Source of the DNA: 2-12-FULL-60-25 sp003576745
GTDB lineage: Bacteria; Patescibacteriota; Patescibacteriia; 2-12-FULL-60-25
NCBI GenBank assembly: GCA_030272835.1
Contig: SZOQ01000007.1
Span: 15,345 to 79,344, forward strand
Reading direction: 5' to 3'
DNA length: 64,000 nt
Made by a program: the position numbers and the translations under genes. The notes beneath the pieces are model-generated. The model was not told where the DNA came from and ran no database searches. It was given only the letters and a program-made list of their open reading frames with translations. Positions 1 to 8,306 of the stretch are shown piece after piece. Numbering within the stretch: position 1 is the stretch's first letter; each line of letters begins with the position of its first letter.

Positions 1-140
1 AAACCGTAAGGCATTTGTTGGAAGATTTCGAGCACGACCTCGGGAACTGCGAAGAAATCGACTATCTCGAATTCATCGACCGGCCTCTCGGCAAGCGCAT
101 AAAGGAATCCGTCGCCCGCCTCATCGCGCCTCTGCTGTAG
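1..140 (+). CDS. C-terminal fragment of a cardiolipin synthase / phospholipase D-like protein
   Basis: The reading frame is open from base 3 to a TAG at 138-140 and runs off the left edge, so only about 45 residues are visible. They read FEHDL, then a short spacer, FIDRPLGKRIKESVARLI and APLL at the very end. Bacterial cardiolipin synthases end in the same way (an F-x-x-x-L turn, an R-P/R-x-x-x-R helix and a terminal SPLL or APLL). These enzymes condense two phosphatidylglycerol molecules, or act as phosphatidyltransferases at the membrane. The two HKD catalytic motifs lie outside the window, so the assignment rests on the C-terminal signature only. Confidence 0.5.
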   Translation, partial: TVRHLLEDFEHDLGNCEEIDYLEFIDRPLGKRIKESVARLIAPLL

Positions 141-173
141 AAACAAAAGGAAACATGGTATTCTGTATACTCT

Positions 174-1517
174 ATGGGGCAAAGAAAACAGAAGGCGTGG
201 ATTATTTCAGCAAACATGGGCTATGGGCATGACCGGGCAGCTCATGGACTCGAAGAAATTGCGGTGGACAACTCGTTTATCACTTCCAATACATACCCGG
301 GCATCCCGAAACAGGACCGAAAACTCTGGAAAGAAACGCGGACGCTATATGAAACCATTTCGCGCCTCAAACCCGTACCAATTCTCGGGCACTTGCTCTT
401 TGAGGCCATGGATCGCTTTCAGGAAATCCCGCCTTTTTACCCACGGCGTGATTTGTCCGATCCGAATCTTCAGCTTCAGGGCATGTACCGGTTTATTAAG
501 AAGGGCTTGGGAAGACATCTGACCGATAAACTCAATAAAGATCCCCGTCCGGTCGTCTGTACGTTCCCGCTCACGGCCTTTGCCATGGAATATCACGGCT
601 ACAGCGAGAATATCTATGTGGTCGTGACGGATACCGACATGAGCAGGGCGTGGGTGCCCCTCGATCCGAAAAAGAGCAAGCTCCAGTACCTCGCGCCGAC
701 GGGACGCGTGGTGGAGCGTCTCAAGCTCTATGGCGTGAGCAATGACCGTATTTTCCATACCGGCTTTCCCCTGCCGAAAAGCATCATCGGGGGAACGGAT
801 TCAACTATCGCCAAAAAAGACATTGCCCGGCGCATCTGCAATCTGGATCCGAACGGAATTTTCCTGAACAGGTATTGGCGCACGCTCCGGGCGGAACTCG
901 GTCTCGGAAGCTGTCTGCGGCTCAAAAGCATGAAACGATCGCCGGTCACTGTTACCTTCGCCGTCGGCGGCGCGGGAGCGCAAAAACAAATCGGCGCGGC
1001 CATTCTCCGAAGTCTTCGGGAAAAAATTCGCCGGAAAGAAATGCGCCTCATCCTCGTTGCAGGAACACGGAAGGTGGTTGGGGATTATTTTATCGAACAT
1101 GCGCGTCAGGCGCGTCTCGGGCCCGAACTCGGGAAAGGCGTTGTCGTATATTACAATGAAGACCGGCATGCGTATTTCCACGGCTTTGATAAGATTCTGC
1201 GTGAGACGGACATTTTATGGACAAAGCCGTCTGAACTTTCCTTCTATACCGGAGCGGGCATCCCTATTCTCATGGCTCCGCCTGTCGGTTCCCAGGAGGA
1301 ATTCAACAAACTCTGGCTCCTGAACGTGGGCGGCGGCATTGCCATGCACGAACCGGAAACCTGCGATGAGTGGCTCACAGACTGGATACAAAGCGGCGCG
1401 CTCGCCAGGATGGCCTGGAATGGCTATATCGAAGCGCCAACCCACGGTACCTATCGCATCGAAAGCATTATTACAGGGATTAAAGTCGAAGTGGAACAAT
1501 TGCCATTGATCGTATAG
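174..1517 (+). CDS. GT28 / MGDG-synthase-like glycosyltransferase
   Basis: A 447-residue soluble protein. Residues 13-22 (ANMGYGHDRA) match the glycine-rich N-terminal loop of the MurG/monogalactosyldiacylglycerol synthase superfamily (usually GGGHxxA), and the second half has a Rossmann-like nucleotide-sugar lobe with VTFAVGGAGAQ near residue 260 and a conserved KPSELSFYTGAGIP loop near residue 350, where MGDG synthases and MurG have their donor-binding GG/E-x-x-F segment. The sugar and acceptor are unknown; diacylglycerol or another lipid is the most likely acceptor by family and because the gene follows a cardiolipin-synthase-like gene by 33 bases. No clear SD precedes the ATG. It is not MurG itself because the middle region does not fit. 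Confidence 0.6.
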   Translation: MGQRKQKAWIISANMGYGHDRAAHGLEEIAVDNSFITSNTYPGIPKQDRKLWKETRTLYETISRLKPVPILGHLLFEAMDRFQEIPPFYPRRDLSDPNLQLQGMYRFIKKGLGRHLTDKLNKDPRPVVCTFPLTAFAMEYHGYSENIYVVVTDTDMSRAWVPLDPKKSKLQYLAPTGRVVERLKLYGVSNDRIFHTGFPLPKSIIGGTDSTIAKKDIARRICNLDPNGIFLNRYWRTLRAELGLGSCLRLKSMKRSPVTVTFAVGGAGAQKQIGAAILRSLREKIRRKEMRLILVAGTRKVVGDYFIEHARQARLGPELGKGVVVYYNEDRHAYFHGFDKILRETDILWTKPSELSFYTGAGIPILMAPPVGSQEEFNKLWLLNVGGGIAMHEPETCDEWLTDWIQSGALARMAWNGYIEAPTHGTYRIESIITGIKVEVEQLPLIV

Positions 1518-1539
1518 AACGGTCATCGATTCTTCGCTT

Positions 1540-1750
1540 GAGGAACACGGGTTTCGGATTTCGGGACTCTAAGCCAGGGAGGAAATTGTGTCTGAGAGCT
1601 ATTTGCTTTCGTTATTCGCTATTAGAATTGGTGAAAGGGAACACGTGAGTGGTGAGTAGTGAGTGGTTACAGGTTTCGGGCGCGTGACTCACGACCTACG
1701 AACCTACGGACTTACAGATACAAGAGCCAAGGACTACGGGCATCGGCTTT
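1540..1750. repeat. Intergenic word-mosaic array R1
   Basis: Begins with GGAACACGGGTTTCGG, then GAATTGGTGAAAGGGAACAC, GTGAGTGGTGAGTAGTGAG, GGTTACAGGTTTCGGGCGC, ACTCACGACCTACGAACC and TACGGACTTACAG. Successive words differ from each other by one or two bases with a period of about 7-9. The segment from ATTGGTGAAA to TTTCGGGCGC recurs almost unchanged at 9686-9738. It lies between two plus-strand genes and contains no credible coding sequence. Confidence 0.85.
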
Positions 1751-1804
1751 TGGATGCAAACCGCATTCTTATTCAATAAATATTTTTTATTTCATGCTCA
1801 CGTG

Positions 1805-1813
1805 TGTTAGAAT
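1805..1813 (+). promoter_or_regulatory. Extended -10 promoter for the zinc-ribbon gene
   Basis: TGTTAGAAT fits TGnTAnnnT. It lies 43 bases upstream of the ATG at 1857; no convincing -35 is seen in the AT-rich stretch before it. Confidence 0.45.
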
Positions 1814-1856
1814 ATATTCGTCGAATGGTGCATCCCGAACCTTCAAAGGAGTTCGC

Positions 1857-2330
1857 ATGGGTCTCGAGGACAAATGTTGCCGTATCTGCGAATGCTTTCT
1901 GAGGGAAGACGGCCAATGCTCAAACCCTCATTGTTCGACGCATCGGACAACGGTCCGCGCGCCGGAACATACGGCATGCACCGAAAGCGGCTTTTCACAC
2001 AAGCCGACTCGGAAAATTTCCTATCGCGACCTTGTTCGACGTAAGAAAAAACTCCCCGCCGGCGTATATACGCTACTGGAATTGGAGGGCGCAGCCGTGC
2101 CTCCGCCCCCGCTTGTGCCGGAGCTCGATATCGTCACTCCGGAAACATCCGGAACGGATGATGAAGGCGATCGGCCGACTCCCGTGGAAGTTCCTGTGGC
2201 CAGAGACGAAATGCCTCACGCGCCCGCGAACGCCAAATCCGCAACGAGAACCCATAGCGGGATGCGCAAACGCGCATGCCTCAACGAAGTCATCGCCGAC
2301 CTCGACAAAGAAAAAGCCGGAAACGGCTGA
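1857..2330 (+). CDS. Small protein with N-terminal zinc-ribbon-like motif
   Basis: 157 residues, starting at an ATG 7 bases after AAAGGAG-like SD bases (1845-1851). Residues 6-25 hold CCRICE, then C-x9-C-x4-C-x2-H spacing, a plausible single zinc ribbon; the rest is low in complexity, with a proline-rich and acidic middle and a basic helix near the C-terminus. I recognise no family. The upstream part of the same frame runs through repeat array R1 and is not credible coding sequence, so the SD-supported start is preferred. A clean terminator follows 10 bases after the stop, so it is transcribed alone. Confidence 0.65.
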   Translation: MGLEDKCCRICECFLREDGQCSNPHCSTHRTTVRAPEHTACTESGFSHKPTRKISYRDLVRRKKKLPAGVYTLLELEGAAVPPPPLVPELDIVTPETSGTDDEGDRPTPVEVPVARDEMPHAPANAKSATRTHSGMRKRACLNEVIADLDKEKAGNG

Positions 2331-2340
2331 ATCTCTCAAA

Positions 2341-2370
2341 CGTCGATCCTTATCTTGGATCGGCGTTTTT
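2341..2370 (+). terminator. Rho-independent terminator of the zinc-ribbon gene
   Basis: CGTCGATCC (2341-2349) pairs with GGATCGGCG (2357-2365), one G-U pair, followed by TTTTT. Confidence 0.85.
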
Positions 2371-2399
2371 CCATTATGTAATTCTCAATCAACAAAATG

Positions 2400-2686
2400 C
2401 CTCAGCCGGCATCATATCGGCGAAAGTACGTATAGCCATCGAGAAAAGTTCACATCGTCTACCTCGCTTCGCTTGTCGTCCTTTCACAGATACCCTCCCT
2501 CTCAGTTTCTCGTGATCCGCTCCCTTTGCAGGGGTTCGGAGATTCTCTCACTCCCCCGAAACCTTCCGCTCGCGGTCCGGGGCGGCTCTGCACTGGCCCG
2601 CCGCTAGCAGGCCTCTCTCCGCCCGTTCGATTCATCCCTCCAAGCACCAAATAAAAATCCCGCCGTATAGCGGAATTTTTATTTGG
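2400..2686. other. Structured non-coding region, candidate RNA gene of unknown class
   Basis: About 290 bases with no supported coding frame but dense potential structure: CCCTTTGCAGGG hairpin at 2522-2533, an imperfect stem between GGTTCGGAG (2533-2541) and CTCCCCCGAAACC (2551-2563), GC-rich complementary blocks GGGGCGGC / GCCCGCC (2579-2602), and on the plus strand a tRNA-like tail GTTCGATTC then CCTCCAAGCACCA (2625-2649). It ends in a 17-bp stem (2647-2663 with 2670-2686, one mismatch, 6-base loop) flanked by A- and T-runs, which would terminate transcription in either direction. I could not match it to RNase P RNA, 4.5S RNA or 6S RNA by their conserved cores. Strand is undecided. Confidence 0.45.
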
Positions 2687-2856
2687 CAGACCAACCCCCA
2701 ACTTTTGGAACCAGCTCATCTCTGAGCTGAAACAGTTTTATGCCATCGATTTTAAAGCTAAAAAGGCTGATTTTGTAGGCTCAAGACTACCCCATTACAG
2801 AGTAGAATTATGCAGAATGAGCAGGAATGAGCGGGCATGGGACAGGTATAAGCGGG

Positions 2857-2885
2857 TTGACATGAAGGCGAAAAACTGATAGAAA
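2857..2885 (+). promoter_or_regulatory. Sigma70-type promoter upstream of the RMF-like gene
   Basis: TTGACA (2857-2862), 17-base spacer ending in TGA, TAGAAA (2880-2885). The TTGACA-N14-TGA-TA layout matches the promoters at 32449-32477 and 36604-36632. It would give a leader of about 100 bases containing GTCATCCTGACCCC. Confidence 0.5.
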
Positions 2886-2993
2886 GCTATGTCATCCTGA
2901 CCCCTACGGCAGGGAAAGCCGAGACCTTTCACAATTAGAGGTGATCCCATCGCGAACACTCATCAGACGGCAAGCGCCTCGCCGCGCTTTCCC

Positions 2994-3164
2994 ATGGCGA
3001 ACCGCGCTTACCATCCTACGGGTTACGACCTGTGGTGGTGGCAAGGACGACGGGCAGCCGAGGAAGAAAAGCCACGGGAGCCACCCTTTTTGTTTGGCTA
3101 CGGCTACGACGTGAGCTGCTGGCTCGATGGCTACGACAACGTGCGACAGGAGGAGACGATATGA
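2994..3164 (+). CDS. Ribosome-modulation-factor-like small protein (56 aa)
   Basis: ATG at 2994 opens a 56-codon frame ending ATATGA, whose TGA overlaps the ATG of the next gene (ATGA coupling). The peptide begins MANRAYHPTGYDLWWWQGRR and ends FGYGYDVSCWLDGYDNVRQE. Ribosome modulation factor and its phage-borne relatives share an RAYxxGY start and a C-x-x-W-x-x-GY/GW end, so an RMF-like fold is plausible; RMF caps the 70S decoding region and promotes 100S dimers in resting cells. Length fits the family (about 55 aa). No strong SD is seen for this gene. Homology is judged by eye only, and three adjacent tryptophans are unusual. Confidence 0.5.
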   Translation: MANRAYHPTGYDLWWWQGRRAAEEEKPREPPFLFGYGYDVSCWLDGYDNVRQEETI

Positions 3165-3637
3165 GCATCGACACGTTCAAGAAGGCCGGTATCTACCTCC
3201 GCTATTGCCGCTTCGCGGTAGTTCCCGAGATTCCGTACGCGCAGGATGTGCTCTACGCCCTGCGACTCTCGGAGGAGGAGAAATGCTACACGTTTTGTGT
3301 GTGCAACCACGCCACCTATGTGGTGAATGTAGGCCTCATCATCGCGGCGGTCGGCTACGACGTGCTCTGCATGGAGCGGTACGACGAGGCCAAAGCCCGC
3401 AAGATCATCGCGCAGGCGATCCTCAGCCTCACCGCAGACGAGGACAAGTGCCTGTTCAACTTGGCACTCGCCGAGGCGACGGAGACGGTTACGGGACAGC
3501 CCGCGCCGTACCGCCTGAAGCGCGACGCCACTCTCGCGATGTGCGAATGCGCGTCGTGCAAGGAACGCAAGGCACCCCTCGATCCGTTCGACGACGGAAG
3601 CGAAATCGAAGGTCGAGGCTTCGATCTCTACGACTGA
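3161..3637 (+). CDS. Hypothetical protein in two-gene unit with RMF-like gene
   Basis: 158 residues, ATG at 3161 with a textbook AGGAGG SD (3149-3155) six bases upstream, rare in this window's housekeeping genes. The start overlaps the stop of the RMF-like gene, so the two are translated together. The protein has a helical cysteine-containing centre (CYTFCVCNHATYV near residue 43) and a late CECASCKERK cluster near residue 133, which could bind a metal; the tail is acidic. I recognise no family. The high-GC codon use, strong SD and isolation between two terminators suggest an accessory or phage-derived unit. Confidence 0.65.
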   Translation: MSIDTFKKAGIYLRYCRFAVVPEIPYAQDVLYALRLSEEEKCYTFCVCNHATYVVNVGLIIAAVGYDVLCMERYDEAKARKIIAQAILSLTADEDKCLFNLALAEATETVTGQPAPYRLKRDATLAMCECASCKERKAPLDPFDDGSEIEGRGFDLYD

Positions 3638-3656
3638 TATCGCGCATCCGTGCGGC

Positions 3657-3695
3657 AAAGAGCACACTCGCTCTCGCCGCTCGGGTGCGCTCTTT
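3657..3695 (+). terminator. Terminator after the RMF-like unit
   Basis: AAAGAGC-A-CAC (3657-3667) pairs with GTG-C-GCTCTTT (3685-3695), 17-base loop, followed by CTTTA. The A-run complement means it could also serve the minus strand. Confidence 0.7.
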
Positions 3696-3742
3696 CTTTA
3701 CAAAAAAAACAAATCCACCTCGTTGGTACGAAGCGGATTTGC

Positions 3743-3817
3743 TGGCAGCCCCTGGGGGAATCGAACCCCCGTTTTCAGGATGAGAACCTGACGTCCTAAC
3801 CACTAGACGAAGAGGCC
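3743..3817 (-). tRNA. tRNA-Glu (anticodon CTC)
   Basis: 75 bases on the minus strand. Acceptor GGCCTCT pairs with AGGGGCT, discriminator G and an encoded CCA end; the anticodon arm TCAGG-TTCTCAT-CCTGA gives CTC, reading GAG; the T-arm is CGGGG-GTTCGATT-CCCCC-like. It lies 91 bases downstream of murF on the same strand and may be read from that transcript. Confidence 0.93.
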
Positions 3818-3908
3818 TGGAAAGCTGGCGGCCGTCGCTGAAGCCGGAAGCCTGCAGGCGGGAGATTAGTGAAGTTTAAAGACCTCCACAATAACGAACG
3901 ATGTGCTC

Positions 3909-5228
3909 TTAGGGACGATGTATCCAATCCTTCGTCATACGCACCAAAAGAAACGGCGCCTGCAAGGGTTCGGCCATAAGTTCCTTTACCACCTTTTCCA
4001 TGCGCGATCCCTGCGAACCTTTTACAAGAATCAGATCTCCCTGCCGGATAAGTCCTTGGAGGAACAGGCCGCCCTCTGCGCTCGTGTCAAAAGAATGAAT
4101 ACGCTCAGCGGACATTCCGGCCTCTTGCGCGGCGGCCGCAATGGCGCGCGCGAGTGTACCACATGTCACCAGTTCGTCAATGCCGAGCGCAGCCGCTTCG
4201 TGTCCGACGGAACGATGCGCCTCATCGGAATACTCCCCGAGTTCACGCATGTCACCGAATGCCGCAATGCGGCGTTGGCCTTCTCCCACGGGTATGCCTG
4301 CCAAATCTCGAAGCGCAGAGATCACGGCGGTTGCGGACGCCGCATTGTAGGAGTCGTCAATGAGATACGTGCCTTTAATGCCTTTGATAATGCGCGTACG
4401 CCCGGGAATGCCGTGATAATCCCGTTCCAGACGCTCAAGCGCTTTCGCCGCAGGAATATCGAGTTTGGTGGCTACGGCAAGGGCCGCGGCTGCAGCATAG
4501 GCCTGCGGCCGGCCAACCGTCCCTCGAAGCTCAAGAGCATATTCCTTTCCGAGGACGGCAAACGAAACCACAAGGCCGACAGGAAAAATATGACCAAGCT
4601 CATTGGTTTCCGTGAGCGTCTGCGCATCCACGATACGGACATCGCTCCCTTCCGACGTGCCGAAATATGCGCATTCCGTCCGGCACTCCTTGCGCATGGC
4701 GGTAACGCGGCTGTCATCGTTATTCAAAACGCCGAGTCCGTCTGCCGGCAAAGCCCGTATAAGCGTTGCTTTTTCATTCGCGACATCGTCTACGGTGCCA
4801 AAAAATTCTGTATGCGCCGGAGCAACGGCCGTGATGACAGAAATTGACGGCGGAGCAATGCCGACAAGCCATGCCAGATCGCCCTTATGATCCGCGCCCA
4901 TCTCTAAAATGAGAGTCGTTGCGCCTATTCTCCCGAATCCCCATCCGAGCCAAAGCGTCCTCCATAACACCAGAAGCCATTTCAAAGGGTCGCGACCGGG
5001 CGTCTGAACATTCAAAATGGTAAAGGGAACGCCGTACTCGTTATTATAATTTTTCAACGAAGCGCGAACGGACGATCCCGCCTCGCGAGCTCCCAGCGCG
5101 GCGGCAATGGTTTCTTTTGCCGATGATTTCCCGACAGAGCCTGTAACGGCGATAATGAATGGCTTTTCACGTCGTATCGCCCGCCTGGCAGCGGCGGCGA
5201 AGATCGTAATAATGACAGATTTCAGCAT
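3909..5228 (-). CDS. murF: UDP-N-acetylmuramoyl-tripeptide--D-alanyl-D-alanine ligase
   Basis: 439 residues from the ATG at 5228. It adds D-Ala-D-Ala to UDP-MurNAc-tripeptide, the last cytoplasmic step of the peptidoglycan precursor. The Mur-ligase P-loop TGSVGKSS is at residues 29-36; NNEYGVP near 62 and ILEMGADHKGDL near 112 are typical of MurF; NNDDSRV, the central FGDMRELG and the C-terminal LVKGSQGSRME complete the family pattern. An N-terminal extension of 61 codons in the same frame lies wholly inside the upstream PBP2 gene and is rejected. The start follows the PBP2 stop by 4 bases, with GAGGG in that gene's end as SD, so the two are co-translated. Confidence 0.95.
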   Translation of the reverse strand: MLKSVIITIFAAAARRAIRREKPFIIAVTGSVGKSSAKETIAAALGAREAGSSVRASLKNYNNEYGVPFTILNVQTPGRDPLKWLLVLWRTLWLGWGFGRIGATTLILEMGADHKGDLAWLVGIAPPSISVITAVAPAHTEFFGTVDDVANEKATLIRALPADGLGVLNNDDSRVTAMRKECRTECAYFGTSEGSDVRIVDAQTLTETNELGHIFPVGLVVSFAVLGKEYALELRGTVGRPQAYAAAAALAVATKLDIPAAKALERLERDYHGIPGRTRIIKGIKGTYLIDDSYNAASATAVISALRDLAGIPVGEGQRRIAAFGDMRELGEYSDEAHRSVGHEAAALGIDELVTCGTLARAIAAAAQEAGMSAERIHSFDTSAEGGLFLQGLIRQGDLILVKGSQGSRMEKVVKELMAEPLQAPFLLVRMTKDWIHRP

Positions 5229-5232
5229 AATG

Positions 5233-7212
5233 TTATCCCTCGGGCGGCGGCGTGGTCCTTCCATCCGATTCTCCGGACGGAGAATGATTCTGCGCGGGGT
5301 CCTCATTCTGTACACCTTCCTGTCCATTATTTCCAGAGCTCTCCAAAACAGACCCGTTTTCCGTGTCGATGGATACGGCATCAGGAGCCGTGGACAAGTC
5401 CGCCGGAACATCAGGAATCACGGAAGATTCGGGCACGGCGTTCAGATCGCGCTCCGTGGGCACTTCCAAATACGCAAGAACGAATGTCGCAAGTTCGCTC
5501 CAGAGCGGAGCAGATGTGACTTCAGCGAATTTTCCCGCGAGGGGCCTGTCGAATTTCACAAGCATGACAAAAGCGGGATTATCCGCAGGCGCAAACCCAA
5601 CGAACGTATTTTCATACACGCCGTCAAGATACCCCGCTCCACGCGGATTCGCCATTTGCGCCGTCCCCGTTTTGCCCGCCACATAATACCCGGGAACGCG
5701 CGCGCGTTTTCCATGCCCCCGCTCCACAACGGATACGAGCATGCCTGTAACAAGCTGCGCTGTCCGGGCGCTGATGGGTGTTCCTATGGATGCAGGTTCC
5801 GTTTTTTGGCGGGTTCCGTCCGGATGGAGGATTTCATCCACGATATGCGGCTTCATGAGCCTCCCGCCGTTTGCGAGTGCCGCGAACGCCGTAATGAGCT
5901 GAATAGGCGTTACGCTTATCCCCTGGCCGAACGAGGCTGTTGCATAATACACATCGGCTTTTTTGGCCAGACCGAGAATATTCCCCTCTGCCTCCGGGGT
6001 AAGTTCTATTCCGGTCTTCTTCCCGAATCCAAATGCCCGCACACCGGCGGCAAATGCTTCTTTTCCGATCAGCCGCTGCACAAAAATCGTTCCGGTGTTC
6101 AGCGACTCCTCGAGTACCTGGGTCATGGTTTTAACGCCGTGGGACTGTTTATCGAAATTTTTTATTTCAAAATCGTCTATTTTTTCCACGCCGGGATCAT
6201 TGTAGGTTGTATTGGGAGATATAACATTTCGTTCAATACCGATAGCCATGGTAAAAGGCTTAAATACCGAACCCGGTTCATACTGCGCGAAGGTATTCGG
6301 ATTATTGAATATTGCGAGATTTTTTACATCTCCGTAACGGGCCGGATCGAAATCCGGGACGGAGCACATGGCAATCATCGCACCCGTATCGGGATTCATG
6401 ATGATGACGGAACCGCCGGCCGCTTCATAGCGCGCCACGGCCGCCTCGAGTCTTCTGCACGTTTCATACTGGATTGTCCGGTCGATGGTAAGGATGACGT
6501 CTGCGCCGTTCACTGCCTCGCGTATATCTCCCCCGCCGAGCATAAGCCTTCTGCCTCCAGCATCTTTTTGCGCCGTTACATATCCGGGCTTGCCTGCCAG
6601 TACATCGTCGAATGACCCTTCGATCCCGTACACGCCTTTTCCCAGCCCGTTCTCTTCCGTCCGCACAAACCCGACCACATGCCCGCCGATATGCTGTTCC
6701 GGATAAAAACGCGCCCATCCTTTTACAAGCCCCACGCCTGCAAGACGAAGCGCCTCGATTTCCCTTGCCTGTTCCGTGGACAAGCTCTTCGCGAGCGGGT
6801 CGTATGGATCGTCTGGATTTGAGGTCCAGCGTTCCACGAGTTCAGCCTCCGTTTTATCTACATATGACGCAAGACTCCGAGCAACCTCGCCGGGATTGTC
6901 CATGGCCTTCGGAACGCCATAGAGCAGCCACGCGTCTCTGTTCGTTGCGAGCGGATGCAATGTATCGTCCGCACGGTCACGGACAAGAATTCTTCCGCGA
7001 ACGGGAACGAGTAATTCCTGAAGCTCGTGCTGGCTCGTTGCCAAAAGGCGATAAGTTTTTCCATTCCATATCTGAAGATAATACAGGCGTCCGACAATAA
7101 GGATGCCCAGGGCCAAAAAAATGTATTGGAGCGCCTTCAGCCGTTCACCGGACGCTCCTCCAAGCTTTGACCGCTGTTCTACCCTCCAGCCTGCCGCACC
7201 GTATGCACTCAT
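5233..7212 (-). CDS. Peptidoglycan D,D-transpeptidase (FtsI/PBP2 class B penicillin-binding protein)
   Basis: 659 residues. One N-terminal membrane helix (about 27-48) anchors a periplasm-facing enzyme that cross-links peptidoglycan, probably at the septum. The dimerisation domain spans roughly 60-230 (the RGRILVRD motif at 72-79), followed by the penicillin-binding domain with all three catalytic motifs: SVFK at 315-318, SLN at 370-372 and KTG at 514-516. After residue 590 a low-complexity acidic, serine-rich tail replaces the PASTA domains found in many monoderm PBPs. The neighbours, a membrane-anchored protein before it (9-base gap) and murF after it, form a reduced division-and-cell-wall operon. 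Confidence 0.93.
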   Translation of the reverse strand: MSAYGAAGWRVEQRSKLGGASGERLKALQYIFLALGILIVGRLYYLQIWNGKTYRLLATSQHELQELLVPVRGRILVRDRADDTLHPLATNRDAWLLYGVPKAMDNPGEVARSLASYVDKTEAELVERWTSNPDDPYDPLAKSLSTEQAREIEALRLAGVGLVKGWARFYPEQHIGGHVVGFVRTEENGLGKGVYGIEGSFDDVLAGKPGYVTAQKDAGGRRLMLGGGDIREAVNGADVILTIDRTIQYETCRRLEAAVARYEAAGGSVIIMNPDTGAMIAMCSVPDFDPARYGDVKNLAIFNNPNTFAQYEPGSVFKPFTMAIGIERNVISPNTTYNDPGVEKIDDFEIKNFDKQSHGVKTMTQVLEESLNTGTIFVQRLIGKEAFAAGVRAFGFGKKTGIELTPEAEGNILGLAKKADVYYATASFGQGISVTPIQLITAFAALANGGRLMKPHIVDEILHPDGTRQKTEPASIGTPISARTAQLVTGMLVSVVERGHGKRARVPGYYVAGKTGTAQMANPRGAGYLDGVYENTFVGFAPADNPAFVMLVKFDRPLAGKFAEVTSAPLWSELATFVLAYLEVPTERDLNAVPESSVIPDVPADLSTAPDAVSIDTENGSVLESSGNNGQEGVQNEDPAQNHSPSGESDGRTTPPPEG

Positions 7213-7221
7213 GGGAATGTA

Positions 7222-8283
7222 TTAATACAACTCTCGCTTTTTCCGAACCTGTTCCAGATATTGGCCGAAAACGTCATAGGCATCCTGCCGTTGGCCGGCT
7301 GGAGGCGCCGTGCTCGTTGGAATGAGAACCTCTCCCTGACGGATTTCCGCGGGCGTAAAGCTCCGAAGTCCGAGCTGCACAATGCGGCCTGTCAGATCCA
7401 TACGTTCCTCCGGAAGATCGGTATTCACCGAGGCATTCCATCCGGAAAAAGCAAACTCGGCCGTAATATGTCCAATCTCATTTCCCGCGTCGTCCAGCAT
7501 GGGCCACGATCCCTGCAAAGAACGGAATGTTCTGGAGTCTCGATCGATCGAGGCATACCACGTTCCTTTTGCCGCGCCGGCGGCGCTCCGTTTTACCCAG
7601 GCGACTTCGTCTGGATGAGGATTGCGGAGATTCCAAGCGCCCACAAGCGACAAAAGAACTGTCTCAACCGCAGCGGGTTGTATGCGCAAGGACATGTTCA
7701 GAACGCGACGGCCCTGCTCTGCGGTTTCCGCAACCGACCCTATGGGAACGGCGACGGATGAAATGCCCGAAGCCTTCAAGGCAGCGCGTATATCGGAACC
7801 GTTTCCCGTTGAACGGAAGGCTTTCATGCCCGCTTTGTCAAGAAGAATATCGCGGTCGAATGAAAACCAGCGTGCGTTCGTTGAGGTTGCCGCAAGCGTG
7901 CGGACATACTCTTCCGTCCCCGTTGATACCTCGCGCAAACGAAACGCCACAGCATCGGAAGCGAGAACCGCGTCGAAACTCTGAAAACCGTCTGCACGGC
8001 CGTTTTGACTGAATCCGGCCACGCCACGAAGCCTCGGGCGAGCAGGGTCGCGAAGATCGGCGCTGCCGGCAAAGGACAGCCATTTATCCAGAACAAACCC
8101 GCCACCCGACGCGCGGATATCCCAAAAAACGCTCGCCTGCACGGTTTGCGCCGTTTGCGCAATGGACAGGTTTTGAAACGCATCCTGAATGGCCTTCTCC
8201 GGCGTCACCCGAAAGACGAAATACCAAAGCATCCCGCCGCCGACAGCCAGCAGAAACACAAGAAAAACGATGAGACGTTTCAT
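7222..8283 (-). CDS. Membrane-anchored extracytoplasmic protein of unknown function
   Basis: 353 residues. Residues 1-25 form one signal-anchor helix (LIVFLVFLLAVGGGMLWYFV); the remainder is predicted outside the membrane, mostly beta with regular hydrophobic alternation, and ends in a charged YLEQVRKKRELY helix. I recognise no domain. It is the first gene of the operon with PBP2 and murF, in the place where divIC/ftsL or another division-associated anchor protein often sits, so a role in wall synthesis is possible but inferred only from context. An extended -10 box ends 6 bases before the ATG. Confidence 0.75.
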   Translation of the reverse strand: MKRLIVFLVFLLAVGGGMLWYFVFRVTPEKAIQDAFQNLSIAQTAQTVQASVFWDIRASGGGFVLDKWLSFAGSADLRDPARPRLRGVAGFSQNGRADGFQSFDAVLASDAVAFRLREVSTGTEEYVRTLAATSTNARWFSFDRDILLDKAGMKAFRSTGNGSDIRAALKASGISSVAVPIGSVAETAEQGRRVLNMSLRIQPAAVETVLLSLVGAWNLRNPHPDEVAWVKRSAAGAAKGTWYASIDRDSRTFRSLQGSWPMLDDAGNEIGHITAEFAFSGWNASVNTDLPEERMDLTGRIVQLGLRSFTPAEIRQGEVLIPTSTAPPAGQRQDAYDVFGQYLEQVRKKRELY

Positions 8284-8289
8284 GACCCA

Positions 8290-8298
8290 ATGATAGCA
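8290..8298 (-). promoter_or_regulatory. Extended -10 promoter (TGCTATCAT) with near-leaderless start
   Basis: TGCTATCAT on the minus strand lies only 6 bases before the ATG at 8283, so the transcript must start at or within a few bases of the start codon. It drives the PBP2-murF operon. Confidence 0.6.
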
Positions 8299-8306
8299 GA
8301 ATTGCT

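Noticed and set aside
166..171. TATACT -10 box for the glycosyltransferase gene
   Set aside because: It ends only 2 bases before the ATG, so transcription would begin inside the coding region; there is no suitable later start codon.
2400..2686. RNase P RNA, 4.5S RNA or 6S RNA
   Set aside because: The conserved GAGGAAAGTCC and ACAGAA cores of RNase P RNA and the GGAAGCAGC loop of SRP RNA are not found; the stems do not form one long rod as in 6S RNA.
2459..2719. 86-residue frame on the minus strand inside the structured region
   Set aside because: No start signal, arginine/proline/serine-rich composition typical of antisense to structured RNA, and the frame crosses the terminal stem.
2895..2940. 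Known GTCATCCTGAGCGAAG-type dispersed repeat
   Set aside because: GTCATCCTGACCCC followed by GGCAGGGAAAGCCGAG resembles that widespread motif only partly and occurs once here; too weak to annotate.
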